Source: Verrucosispora sp. WMMD573 (GTDB lineage: Bacteria; Actinomycetota; Actinomycetes; Mycobacteriales; Micromonosporaceae). Taken from it: DNA of 64,000 nt. The notes under the pieces were generated by a model. It saw only the letters and a list, made by a program, of their open reading frames with translations, searched no databases and was not told the origin of the DNA. This document shows, one piece after another, positions 31,013 through 39,160 of this stretch. Made by a program: the position numbers and the translations under genes. Each line of letters opens with the position of its first letter. The stretch's first letter is position 1. The stretch is from the NCBI RefSeq assembly GCF_027497175.1, contig NZ_CP114901.1:930001-994000 (forward strand). The letters are read 5' to 3'.

Positions 31013-32109
31013 CCGACGGACGACACCAGGCGGCGGTGCGACTGACCCGCGCCGACCTCGACGCGCTGCCCAACTACGTGCCCGGACGCAGCCCGGCCGA
31101 CCTGGCCCGGGAACTGGGCCTGCCCGAGGCCATCAAACTGGCCAGCAACGAGGTGCCGTACGGCCCGCTGCCCGGTGTGGTGGAGGCGGTCGCCGAGGCC
31201 GTCGCCGGGGCGCACCGCTACCCGGACATGGGTGTCGTCGCGCTCCGCCAGGCGCTCGCCGAGCGGTACGGGGTGGACGCCGACCGGGTGGCGACCGGCT
31301 GCGGCTCGGTGGCGCTCGCCGAGCACCTGGTCCGCGCCACCTGCCTGCCCGGCGACGAACTCGTCTACTCGTGGCGCTCGTTCGAGGCGTACCCGATCAT
31401 CGCGGCGACCAGCGGCGCGACAAGCGTGCAGGTGCCCAACGACGCCGGGCACGGGCACGACCTGGCGGCGATGGCCGCGGCGGTGACCGACCGCACCCGG
31501 ATGATCCTGGTCTGCAACCCCAACAATCCGACCGGCACCGCGGTACGCCGGGCCGAGCTGGACCGCTTCCTCGACGCCGTACCCGACGACGTGCTTGTGG
31601 TGATCGACGAGGCGTACCGCGAGTTCGTCACCGACCCGGAGGTGCCGGACGGGCTGACCTACGCCGACCGGCCGAACGTGGCGGTGCTGCGCACCCTGTC
31701 CAAGGCGTGGGGGCTGGCCGGCCTGCGAATCGGCTTCCTGGTCGCGCAGCCGCAGGTGGCGGCGGCGGTCCGTAAGGTCGTCACGCCGTTCTCCACAAGC
31801 ATGGCCGCCCAGGCGGGGGCGTTGGCCGCGTTGGCCCAGGCCGACGAGGTGCGTCGGCGGTGCGCGCTGGTGGTGGCCGACCGCGAGCGCGTCGGCGAGG
31901 CGTTGACCAAGCTCGTCCCCGGCGTGCCGGCCAGCCAGGCGAACTTCGTCTGGCTGCCACTGGGTGACCGGTCGGTGGAGTTCGGCAAGGCGTGCGAGTC
32001 GCGGGGCGTGATCGTCCGTCCGTTCCCCGGCGACGGGGTGCGGGTCACCATCGGCACGCCGGCCGAGAACGACGCCTTCCTGGCGGCGGCCGAGGCCGCC
32101 CTGGCCTGA
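31009..32109 (+). CDS. hisC: class I/II aminotransferase (HisC2/aromatic aminotransferase-like)
   Basis: About 366 residues with the fold-type I PLP signature: [34 protein letters not shown] and the PLP lysine, Lys232, in [14 protein letters not shown]. It matches the actinobacterial HisC2/Pat group, which acts on histidinol phosphate and/or phenylpyruvate and hydroxyphenylpyruvate. The location between hppD and the homogentisate genes favours tyrosine transamination (to 4-hydroxyphenylpyruvate), an inference. It is coupled to the RDD gene through an ATGA overlap. Confidence 0.88.
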   Translation: MTDGRHQAAVRLTRADLDALPNYVPGRSPADLARELGLPEAIKLASNEVPYGPLPGVVEAVAEAVAGAHRYPDMGVVALRQALAERYGVDADRVATGCGSVALAEHLVRATCLPGDELVYSWRSFEAYPIIAATSGATSVQVPNDAGHGHDLAAMAAAVTDRTRMILVCNPNNPTGTAVRRAELDRFLDAVPDDVLVVIDEAYREFVTDPEVPDGLTYADRPNVAVLRTLSKAWGLAGLRIGFLVAQPQVAAAVRKVVTPFSTSMAAQAGALAALAQADEVRRRCALVVADRERVGEALTKLVPGVPASQANFVWLPLGDRSVEFGKACESRGVIVRPFPGDGVRVTIGTPAENDAFLAAAEAALA

Positions 32110-32133
32110 CGCCCGGACGCACCGAGGAGCTGC

Positions 32134-32168
32134 CGGGCCGGTCCGCCATCCCCCAGCGGACCGGCCCG
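32134..32168. terminator. hairpin terminator after the aminotransferase gene
   Basis: CGGGCCGGTCCGC (32134-32146) pairs perfectly with GCGGACCGGCCCG (32156-32168) around a nine-base loop, between the convergent stops of the aminotransferase gene and the small membrane protein gene. Confidence 0.8.
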
Positions 32169-32174
32169 AGTCTG

Positions 32175-32462
32175 CTACTCCTGCGGCACTGGCTCCCGCT
32201 GCTGCGACCGCCGCCGATAAGCGAAGCCGAACAGCAGCGCCAGCACCAACCCTGAGGCGACAAGTCCGCCGGCCAACACCGTGCTCGACCGGTCGGCGCT
32301 GGCCGCCATTGGGACGGTCGTACCGCCGAAGCTGACCGTGCCGCTGGCGCTGCGCTTGGTCCAGCCGCTGGCCAGGTCGAGCGCGCTTGCCACCGTTGGC
32401 ACGTCGGCGGCGACGATCGGCGACAAGAGACGACGATCACGCCCGCCACGGCTGCCAAACAC
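32175..32462 (-). CDS. small single-pass membrane protein
   Basis: A 95-residue frame with consistent actinobacterial codon usage. A polar N-terminal half (SALDLASGWTKRSASGTVSFGG) is followed by one membrane helix (VLAGGLVASGLVLALLFGFAY) and an RRR stop-transfer with a short acidic tail. I do not recognise the family. The GTG start at 32462 lies ten bases downstream of a good -10 (TATAGT), so the mRNA may be nearly leaderless. It is separated from the propeller gene by about 60 bases and has its own promoter. Confidence 0.55.
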   Translation of the reverse strand: MFGSRGGRDRRLLSPIVAADVPTVASALDLASGWTKRSASGTVSFGGTTVPMAASADRSSTVLAGGLVASGLVLALLFGFAYRRRSQQREPVPQE

Positions 32463-32472
32463 GCACAGTGTA

Positions 32473-32502
32473 ACTATAAGTAACCTATGTCCGTTTTGTC
32501 GA
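32473..32502 (-). promoter_or_regulatory. strong sigma-70-type promoter for a leaderless small gene
   Basis: On the minus strand TCGACA (-35, 32502-32497) and TATAGT (-10, 32478-32473) are 18 bases apart in a short AT-rich patch that stands out from the high-GC background. The predicted start of transcription falls within a few bases of the GTG at 32462, leaving almost no leader. Confidence 0.55.
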
Positions 32503-32523
32503 GCTGATGCTCGTCGCCCGTCC

Positions 32524-33789
32524 TCACGTCGCGGCGATGATCAACGACTCGGCGGTGAGGTAGTACCGCTGGTCGTCCCCGTCGGGATCGACCGGCCGGC
32601 GCAGCCGCTCCACCACCACGTAGTCGTCGGCCGCGTACGCGTCGCCCGGCGCCCATCCGGTGCCATCGGAGCCGATGTCGAGAACGAAGCCGGACAGTCG
32701 CGCACCGGTGGCCGGATCCACCGTGACAAGCTCGTTCGCCTCGGTCAGCACGTGCACCCGGCCGGGCTGGACCGCGATCACCCGACCCGGCCCGACTTCG
32801 GCCCGCCAACGTTCCTCGCCACCGGGTACGGCTCGGCCGACGAGTATCCCATCCGCCAGGTCGACCGCTGTGCCGTCGACCAGCTCGATACCCGGACCGT
32901 CCAGCGCCGGTGCCTGCACCGGCGCTTCCGAGCCGAGCAACCAGCCTTGGGCCGGCGCGTCCCCGGGCCCAGCGGTCCGCAGCGCGGCACAGTCGACGCG
33001 GTCCGGGCCGCAACCGAGCAGCGTGGCCGTCAATCTGTCACCGGCGTTCGGGGGTCGCCACCTGGCCGTCACCACGCCGGTCGCGGTGTCCCGAAACTCG
33101 ACCACCGCCGGTCCGTCGCAGTCGTCCACGGTCAGCAGCCGACCACCGGTGCCGCTGCCCACCGGCTCGCGGCAACCGGAACCCACCGCCGCCCGCCACA
33201 GCTGCCCGCCATCGGTCAGGTCGAGCGCTTGGACCTCACCGTCGCCGGAGCTGACGACCACGTGGCGGTCGTCGTCGGTCCGGCTCACCGAGAGCCCGCT
33301 CGGCCGCCAGACGACGGCCGTGCCGGTACGTCGCGTCACCCGCTCCGCCGCCGGCTCCGGCCCGTCCGCCCGCCAGGCGACCCGACCGGTACGCGCGTCG
33401 ATCGCCACGAGCTGCCCGTCCGACCAGCGACTCACCACTGTCGTCCCGCTCGCCACCACCGCGTCCAGGCTCGCCGGCCAGCGCCGGTGGGACCAGTACG
33501 GGGTGCGCCGGCTGCGGCTGTCGACAGGTTGGTCGGCGTAGACCTGCCGAGGCCCGGCGTACACCCGCAGCCGGCCGTCGACGATCAGCGGGGCTACCGG
33601 CAGGCGGCCGGTCACTCCGGGGACCGGCGTGCTCAGCGCCGGGTAATCGTCCCGGGCTGGGGTGCTCACCTCTACCGGCGCCAGGACCCGGTACGCGATG
33701 ACCCCGACCGTCGCGGCGACGCCCACCGCAATCACCGCCGCCACGATCCGCCGCCGACCCGCCGCCCACCCCATGCCGCACCTCCGCAC
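32524..33789 (-). CDS. membrane-anchored PQQ-like beta-propeller protein
   Basis: About 421 residues. A short Arg-rich N-terminus, one membrane helix (VAAVIAVGVAATVGVIAYRV) and a periplasm-facing propeller: VAIDARTGRVAWRADG, VQALDLTDGGQLWRAAVG, VEFRDTATGVVTARW and TVDPATGARLSGFVLD. It resembles the protein at 24163-25629 in layout but not closely in sequence. A scaffolding or surface role is likely. The start could be the ATG five codons in (33774). Confidence 0.65.
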   Translation of the reverse strand: MRRCGMGWAAGRRRIVAAVIAVGVAATVGVIAYRVLAPVEVSTPARDDYPALSTPVPGVTGRLPVAPLIVDGRLRVYAGPRQVYADQPVDSRSRRTPYWSHRRWPASLDAVVASGTTVVSRWSDGQLVAIDARTGRVAWRADGPEPAAERVTRRTGTAVVWRPSGLSVSRTDDDRHVVVSSGDGEVQALDLTDGGQLWRAAVGSGCREPVGSGTGGRLLTVDDCDGPAVVEFRDTATGVVTARWRPPNAGDRLTATLLGCGPDRVDCAALRTAGPGDAPAQGWLLGSEAPVQAPALDGPGIELVDGTAVDLADGILVGRAVPGGEERWRAEVGPGRVIAVQPGRVHVLTEANELVTVDPATGARLSGFVLDIGSDGTGWAPGDAYAADDYVVVERLRRPVDPDGDDQRYYLTAESLIIAAT

Positions 33790-34011
33790 GGCACCCTACC
33801 CAGCCGGCTACGGACCCGCCCCCGCCCCCGAGCCGCCCCGCAAACCCGACCAGCCGTCGAGCCCGCCCACCGAACCCGTCGAGCCGAACTCGCGGCCGGC
33901 CCGTCGCGACATGCGGCATGCTGCGGTCTCGTGATGGGCGTGATGCCACTGTTTGCCGCAACTCGCGGGAACACCCGCGCGCGGCCGGGCCTAGGCGTGC
34001 GGGGCGCCGGG

Positions 34012-34482
34012 TCAGGCGACCTCGGCGTGGCGGGCACCGGCTGCGGCGGCCAGGGCGGCGATGTCCTGCCGCAGTACCTTCTCCGCTGCTCGCACCGCCA
34101 GGCCGCCGAGCAGCACTGCGAGGGCCCGGCCGGTTGTCTCGGCCGGCTGAGCCCACACCGTCACCGTCACGGAGGCGTGACGACACCCGCGACGGCGCAT
34201 GTCCCGTAGCGTCCAGGTGATCCGGTAGTCGACGCCGTCACCGGGCGAGCCGAGGACCAGCCGCCGGGGCGGCTCGGCGGCCAACACGACGAACTCCTCG
34301 GCCACCCTGCCGCCGCCCGGTCGCGTCCGGATCTCCCGCCAGCTCGTACCCGGGCCGAACGTTCCCGGCGTCAGCAGCTGGACGGGCCGATCACCGCACC
34401 TGGACCGGGACAGGTCGGTGAGCACCCGCCACAGATCGGCTGCGGATGACGCGACCAATCCGTTCACCGCAACGGTCGACAT
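34012..34482 (-). CDS. SRPBCC/polyketide-cyclase-like protein
   Basis: About 156 residues from the ATG at 34482, with GGAGG four bases upstream. The START-like fold is suggested by VNGLVASSAADLWRVLTDLSR, TFGPGTSWREIRT, FVVLAAEPPRRLVLG and the long C-terminal helix. Such proteins bind hydrophobic ligands or act in stress and polyketide pathways; nothing nearby shows which. It lies downstream of a DUF397 gene with a 90-base gap, so co-transcription is possible. Confidence 0.75.
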   Translation of the reverse strand: MSTVAVNGLVASSAADLWRVLTDLSRSRCGDRPVQLLTPGTFGPGTSWREIRTRPGGGRVAEEFVVLAAEPPRRLVLGSPGDGVDYRITWTLRDMRRRGCRHASVTVTVWAQPAETTGRALAVLLGGLAVRAAEKVLRQDIAALAAAAGARHAEVA

Positions 34483-34571
34483 GCCACCTCCCGTGGCACC
34501 GACGGTACGCGGCGTGAGCGTGGCGCGGGGTCCCCGAGCGGAGATTCCCCGCCGGAGACCCCCTACGGGCA

Positions 34572-34790
34572 TCAGTCGACGAAACGACCGTCCCGGATCG
34601 CGCCGAGGAATGCGGTCCAGCCCGGCGGGCTCACCACGAGCACCGGTCCGGCCTGGTCCTTTGAGTCACGGATGCCCACCACACCGTGGACTGCGGCCAG
34701 ATTGTCGGCCACCTCCACGCAGAGGCCCTGGTCGTTGGAACGGCTGCTGGTACGCCAGACCGCGTCCACGAGATCGTGCATGGTCGTCAT
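34572..34790 (-). CDS. DUF397 protein
   Basis: About 72 residues with DUF397 features: VWRTSSRSNDQGLCVEVA, VVGIRDSKDQAGPVLVV and WTAFLGAIRDG. Unlike the other DUF397 gene here, no HTH partner is adjacent; the next upstream gene on this strand is fahA, 170 bases away behind a terminator. The start may be the ATG at 34790 or the one at 34781, which has GGAG at a better distance. Confidence 0.82.
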   Translation of the reverse strand: MTTMHDLVDAVWRTSSRSNDQGLCVEVADNLAAVHGVVGIRDSKDQAGPVLVVSPPGWTAFLGAIRDGRFVD

Positions 34791-34910
34791 CTCCCTCAGT
34801 TCTCGACGTTCCGCCAGCCGAGACACGGCCGACCGGAAAAAGGGGGACACCGGCCGGCCCGGCGCGGCATGGCAACGGAATTCCGAGGCGATCAACGAAG
34901 ACGGTGACGT

Positions 34911-34941
34911 TCCTTGATCGCACCCGCTGTGCGATCAAGGA
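34911..34941. terminator. 12-bp hairpin terminator after fahA
   Basis: TCCTTGATCGCA (34911-34922) and TGCGATCAAGGA (34930-34941) form a perfect stem around a seven-base loop, just past the fahA stop on the minus strand. It insulates the tyrosine genes from the DUF397/SRPBCC genes. Confidence 0.75.
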
Positions 34942-34958
34942 TTGCTGTCGGGTTCAGG

Positions 34959-36173
34959 TCAGTTCGACGGCAGGATGCCGCCCGTGACCTCGCCCAACGT
35001 GAGGGTGGTGCCGTCCGGCCCGGGTGCGGTGGCGGTGATCGTCACCGTGTCACCGTCGGCCAGGAAGGTGCGTTCCGTCCCGCCCACGGTGACCGGTTCG
35101 GTGCCGCCCCAGCTGAGTTCCAGGAACGAGCCGACCTGGTCGCGCCGAGGGCCCGAGACGGTGCCGGAGGCGTACAGGTCGCCGGTACGCAGGGAGGCAC
35201 CGTTGACGGTCAGGTGCGCCAACTGCTGGGCCGGGGTCCAGTACATGCCGGCGAACGGCGGCTCGCTTACCGACTGCCCGTTCCAGAGCACCCGCAGCCG
35301 GAGGTCAAGCCCCAGGTGCGGCTCGTCGCGCAGGTAGTCGGCCACCGGCGGATCCTGCGCCGGGCCGGCGACGAACGCCTCGCGCAGCGCGTCGAGCGGG
35401 GTGACCCAGGCGGCGATCGACGTGGCGAACGACTTGCCCAGGAACGGTCCGAGCGGCTGATACTCCCATGCCTGGATGTCTCGCGCCGACCAGTCGTTGA
35501 CCAGCACCACACCGAAGACGTGGTCGGCGAAGTCCGCAGCGGCCACCGGCCGGCCGAGCGGGCTCGGCACGCCGACCACGAAGCCGACCTCGGCCTCGAT
35601 GTCCAGGCGCGCCGACGGGCCGAAGGTCGGACCTTCTGAGCTGGTCCGCTGCCCCTGCGGGCGCACCACCGGGGTGCCGGAGACCACCACCGTGCCGGCG
35701 CGGCCGTGATAGCCGATCGGCAGGTGTTTCCAGTTCGGCAGCAGCGGCGGCTGCCCGGGGCGGAAGATCAGGCCGACGTTCGAGGCGTGGTGTTCCGACG
35801 AGTAGAAGTCGACGTAGTCGGCCACCTCGAAGGGCAACTCCATCCGTACCTCGGCCACGGGCACCAGCAGCGGCTCCACCGCCGCCCGGTGCGCCGGGTC
35901 GGTGAGCAGCTCGGTGATCCGATCCCGCACGGCGGTCCACTGCGGGCGGCCCAGTGCCAGGAACGCGTTCAACGTCGGCCGGCACAGCGCGCCACCGGCC
36001 AGCACCAGGTCGGCGGCCTCCGCGCCGGCCAGGTCCAGGACAAGATCTCCGATGCGTACGCCGATGCGCGGCTCGTCGTCGCCCACCCGGAACACCCCGT
36101 ACGGCAGGTGATGCACCCCGTACCCGGAACCCGCCGCACCCGGCACCCAGCTCGCCGGCTGACTCTCGCTCAT
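34959..36173 (-). CDS. fahA: fumarylacetoacetase
   Basis: About 404 residues from the ATG at 36173. The N-terminal SH3-like domain is followed by the catalytic FAH domain with its metal site: DFYSSEHHASNVG (the catalytic His and a metal-binding Asp), DIEAEVGFVVG (two Glu), VLVNDWSARDIQAWEY (Asp), and LGPFLGKSFATSIAAWV. It hydrolyses fumarylacetoacetate to fumarate and acetoacetate, the last step of tyrosine breakdown. Its start overlaps the upstream unknown gene's stop as ATGA, so the two are translationally coupled. Confidence 0.95.
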   Translation of the reverse strand: MSESQPASWVPGAAGSGYGVHHLPYGVFRVGDDEPRIGVRIGDLVLDLAGAEAADLVLAGGALCRPTLNAFLALGRPQWTAVRDRITELLTDPAHRAAVEPLLVPVAEVRMELPFEVADYVDFYSSEHHASNVGLIFRPGQPPLLPNWKHLPIGYHGRAGTVVVSGTPVVRPQGQRTSSEGPTFGPSARLDIEAEVGFVVGVPSPLGRPVAAADFADHVFGVVLVNDWSARDIQAWEYQPLGPFLGKSFATSIAAWVTPLDALREAFVAGPAQDPPVADYLRDEPHLGLDLRLRVLWNGQSVSEPPFAGMYWTPAQQLAHLTVNGASLRTGDLYASGTVSGPRRDQVGSFLELSWGGTEPVTVGGTERTFLADGDTVTITATAPGPDGTTLTLGEVTGGILPSN

Positions 36174-37036
36174 GCCTCGAAGCCTCCGTTCACCAGCCCG
36201 AGCCGGATCAGATCGGTAAGTGGTTCCACGATGCTGCACGAGCCGAACCCCACCCACAGCGGACGCGCCGCGTCATGCCGGCCGTCGGTCGCCTGCACCA
36301 GCGGGCGCTCGTCGCGCACGGTGAGCAGCTCGGCGACGGCACCGACGGACGCGCCTTCGGCGGCGGCCAGGGTCGCGGCGAGCACGTTGCCGAAGCCGTG
36401 GTGGGTGAAGCCGGTCTCCGGATCCAGGTGCCGCACCGCGTGGTGCAGCCCGGCGGTCAGCTTGAACGGCAGGTCCCGGTCCCGGCAGGCGCAGATCACC
36501 GCGGCCAGCTCGGCGGGGGTCGGGAACAGTTCGGCGGCCAGCCCACCGGTACGGAACTTGGCGGCGACCGGGACCCCCTGGGCACGCGAGTCGGCGAGCG
36601 CGTCCAGGGCCGCCATCAGCCCGAAGGTGAGCGGGATCTCGGCGTAGACGGGGAGGCCGTCCAGCCGCTCGGCGAGCTTCACCAGCTCGGTCAGTCCGGG
36701 TTGCGGGTCCTCGCCCCGTCGCGCGACGGGAACCTCGACCTGTCGTGCGGTCACCCCGAGCGGCGGCAGGAACGACAGCGCGAAGGGTAGCCGGTCGATA
36801 CCGGTGTCACCGATCACCCCGATGGCGAAGCTCTCCTCAGGGTCGACCAGCGGACTCAGGTCACCCGTGGTGATCGTGGAGGCCGGCAGCAGCAACGGGC
36901 CGACCAGGTCGGCGTACCACGCGGCGCGGTGCAACCGGTGGGCAGCCATAGCGTCGGACAGCGGCGCGTTGCCCGGCGGGAAGACTGCGGCGTCGTCGAC
37001 CAGGCCGGCGACGAGAGTGGGCAGCTGCGTTGACAC
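36170..37036 (-). CDS. conserved protein coupled to fahA, unknown function
   Basis: About 288 residues from a GTG at 37036. I do not recognise a named family. The text VDDAAVFPPGNAPLSDAMAAH, the TIM-barrel-like beta/alpha run (LPVYAEIPL, VPVAAKFRTGG, DLPFKLTAGLHHAVRH) and the polar GFTHHGFGNVLAA could make an enzyme barrel with a His/Lys-lined pocket. The location, upstream of and overlapping fahA and divergent from hmgA, argues for a part in homogentisate/maleylacetoacetate metabolism. No maleylacetoacetate isomerase is seen in the window, so a non-homologous replacement is one option; there is no direct proof. Confidence 0.65.
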   Translation of the reverse strand: MSTQLPTLVAGLVDDAAVFPPGNAPLSDAMAAHRLHRAAWYADLVGPLLLPASTITTGDLSPLVDPEESFAIGVIGDTGIDRLPFALSFLPPLGVTARQVEVPVARRGEDPQPGLTELVKLAERLDGLPVYAEIPLTFGLMAALDALADSRAQGVPVAAKFRTGGLAAELFPTPAELAAVICACRDRDLPFKLTAGLHHAVRHLDPETGFTHHGFGNVLAATLAAAEGASVGAVAELLTVRDERPLVQATDGRHDAARPLWVGFGSCSIVEPLTDLIRLGLVNGGFEA

Positions 37037-37055
37037 GAGACAACAATGTACGGGA

Positions 37056-37095
37056 CGCTTCAAGAAGCGGACAACAGCGTCCGATTATCGGACGC
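37056..37095. promoter_or_regulatory. two palindromes in the hmgA/fahA-operon divergent promoter
   Basis: CGCTTC-AA-GAAGCG lies at 37056-37069 and a longer perfect palindrome, GCGTCCGAT-T-ATCGGACGC, at 37077-37095, both between the divergent starts at 37036 and 37116. They are good operator candidates for a repressor controlling both sides of the homogentisate pathway; no cognate regulator is adjacent. Confidence 0.6.
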
Positions 37096-37115
37096 GGGCG
37101 GATCGGGAGGGCGAG

Positions 37116-38282
37116 ATGCCGTACTACCGCAGCGTCGGCGAGCTGCCACGCAAGCGCCACACCCAGTTCCGGCAGCCGGACGGCAGCCTCTACACCGAGG
37201 AGCTGATGGGCCAGGAGGGCTTCTCCTCCGACTCGTCCCTGCTCTACCACCGGTACGCCCCGACCGCGATCGTCGCCGCCGAGGAGTTCACCCCGCCGGC
37301 CATCACCCGGGTGCCGAACCTGCCGCTCAAGCCCCGGCACCTGCGTACCCACAAGCTCGACGGGACCGGCGCGGATCCGGTCCTCGGCCGGCGGTACCTG
37401 CTCGCCAACGACGACGTGCGGGTCGCCTACGTCCTGGCCGACCGCCCCTCGCCGCTGTTTCGCGACGCCACCGGCGATCACTGCCTCTACGTCGAGGCGG
37501 GGACGCTGCGGGTCGAGTCGACGTTCGGCGTGCTCGACGCGGTGGCCGGCGACTATGTGGTCATCCCGACCTCGACGGTGCACCGCCTGGTGCCCACCGG
37601 CGGCGCTCCGACCCGCCTGCTCGCCGTGGAGGCGTCCGGGCACATCGGCCCACCCAAGCGCTACCTCTCCGTACGCGGTCAGTTCCTGGAACACTCGCCG
37701 TACTGCGAGCGCGACGTCCGAGGGCCGGACACCCCGCTGCTGGTCGACGGCACCGACGTCGAGGTGCTGGTCCGCCATCGTCGGGGATGGACTCGGCACG
37801 TCTACGCCAACCACCCGTTCGACGTGGTCGGGTGGGACGGGCACCTCTACCCGTGGGCGTTCTCCATCCACGACTTCGAGCCGATCACCGGCCGGATCCA
37901 CCAGCCGCCACCGGTGCACCAGACCTTCGCCGGCCCGAACTTCGTGATCTGCTCGTTCGTGCCCCGCAAGGTCGACTACCACCCGGACGCCATCCCGGTG
38001 CCGTACCACCACCACAACGTGGACTCCGACGAGATGCTCTTCTACACCGGGGGCAACTACGAGGCGCGGCGCGGCTCCGGCATCGAGCAGGGCTCCATCT
38101 CGCTGCACCCGTCCGGCTTCACGCACGGACCGCAGCCCGGCGCGGCGGAACGCGCCATCGGGGTGGACTTCTTCGACGAGCTGGCGGTCATGGTCGACAC
38201 CTTCCGCCCGCTCGACCTCTGCGACGCCGCGACCGAGTGCGAGGACGACGGATACGCCTGGACCTGGGCCCGCCGCCCCTAG
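37116..38282 (+). CDS. hmgA: homogentisate 1,2-dioxygenase
   Basis: About 388 residues; GGGAGG precedes the ATG. This matches the shorter actinobacterial form of the cupin-type dioxygenase. The characteristic C-terminal region has VPYHHHNVDSDEMLFYTGG with the metal-binding His/Glu cluster and SLHPSGFTHGPQPG with a further His. It opens the ring of homogentisate to maleylacetoacetate with Fe(II) and O2. It is divergent from the fahA operon, with shared palindromic sites in the gap. Confidence 0.92.
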   Translation: MPYYRSVGELPRKRHTQFRQPDGSLYTEELMGQEGFSSDSSLLYHRYAPTAIVAAEEFTPPAITRVPNLPLKPRHLRTHKLDGTGADPVLGRRYLLANDDVRVAYVLADRPSPLFRDATGDHCLYVEAGTLRVESTFGVLDAVAGDYVVIPTSTVHRLVPTGGAPTRLLAVEASGHIGPPKRYLSVRGQFLEHSPYCERDVRGPDTPLLVDGTDVEVLVRHRRGWTRHVYANHPFDVVGWDGHLYPWAFSIHDFEPITGRIHQPPPVHQTFAGPNFVICSFVPRKVDYHPDAIPVPYHHHNVDSDEMLFYTGGNYEARRGSGIEQGSISLHPSGFTHGPQPGAAERAIGVDFFDELAVMVDTFRPLDLCDAATECEDDGYAWTWARRP

Positions 38283-38301
38283 ACGAGTGAATCCAAGCGG
38301 T

Positions 38302-38470
38302 TCAGTGGTCGTAGGCGATCAGGGATCTGGTTACGGGCTGGCCGGTGTCCGGTTGTGCCAGATCGCGGCGGTCATCGCGAGGAGTCGTTGCGCGCCTCGG
38401 GCGGCTACTCCTTCGATACTTCGACCGCCGTGTAGCTCAAGGTCGAGTTGGCGGGCCCGCCACGATCACG
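38302..38470 (-). mobile_element. transposase C-terminal remnant (IS982-like)
   Basis: On the minus strand this encodes WRARQLDLELHGGRSIEGVA, then ARGAQRLLAMTAAIWHN, and, after a one-base frameshift, VTRSLIAYDH followed by a stop. These are the closing motifs (AAIWHN, RSLxAYDH) of DDE transposases that I assign to the IS982 group. An in-frame TGA precedes the fragment, and no N-terminal part is seen. It is a dead fragment, and opposite in orientation to the next remnant. Confidence 0.7.
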
Positions 38471-38558
38471 CCGCGACCTCATGAAAGGACTCGGTCCACC
38501 ATCCCACCAGCGTTGAGGTAACCGTGGGTGCCCGCGTGGCGGCGCTGCGGGCCCGGCG

Positions 38559-38831
38559 CATCTTCACGACATTCCGGACAAAGACGACCAGAAGGCCAAC
38601 CGGGCCCGGCGAGGATCACGCGTGCCCGACCGCCCACGTTCCGCCCGCCCGCAGCGTTACCGGCAGCGCAACACCATCGAACGGCTGATGAACCGGCGCA
38701 AACAGTTCCGCGCCTTGGCCACCCGCTACGACTCGCCTGCCACTACCGCGCCACCGTGCAGTTCGCCGACATCCTCATCTGGCTACGCGCGAAACCGGAC
38801 CGCCCCAAGTGATGATCCAGGAGGCACGCCC
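38559..38831 (+). mobile_element. IS5-family transposase 3' remnant with right inverted repeat
   Basis: A C-terminal IS5 (IS427-type) transposase segment: HLHDIPDKDDQKANRARRGS, then QRYRQRNTIERLMNRRKQFR and ALATRYD, then, after a frameshift near 38730, LACHYRATVQFADILIWLRA to a stop at 38812. GATCCAGGAGGCACGCCC at 38814-38831 is the matching terminal repeat: its reverse complement occurs, with one mismatch, at 42264-42281. The 5' half of the element is absent here. Confidence 0.8.
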
Positions 38832-39160
38832 TAGCAGCCCGCGCGGCCGCAGCGAAGGGCCGGGCGGGCCGTTCCATTCAGGATCCCGTACCCGCCGTGA
38901 GGTGATGAGGGGTGAGCGATCGACGTCGATCACCTATTGCACAGGGTTAACAGTTTCAGTAGGCGTGGCGATGTGATCACGTCATAGCCAGCAACCGAAC
39001 CGCAGTACCGGCCGTGGATCGCCACTGCTGACGATGTCCGGGCAACGCCCACCTGCCGACACGTGTACGGGCGGGCGGCCCTGGCAGGACCGACGAACGC
39101 CATGCTCGACTTCGGTTCGGAAGTCGCGGAAACCCGCCGTTTCCGGTCGACGGCCGTCGG
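38832..39160. other. intergenic region next to IS remnant
   Basis: About 330 bases with no supported gene. It contains the palindrome GATCGACGTCGATC at 38918-38931 and a short AT-richer patch (GGGTTAACAGTTTCAG) near 38945. The XRE-cupin gene ends at its right edge on the minus strand, so its terminator should lie here, but I see no clear hairpin. Confidence 0.4.

Noticed and set aside
38918..38931. Palindrome GATCGACGTCGATC as a regulatory site or attachment site
   Set aside because: Isolated, not near a start codon, and no duplicate was found at the other side of the IS cassette.
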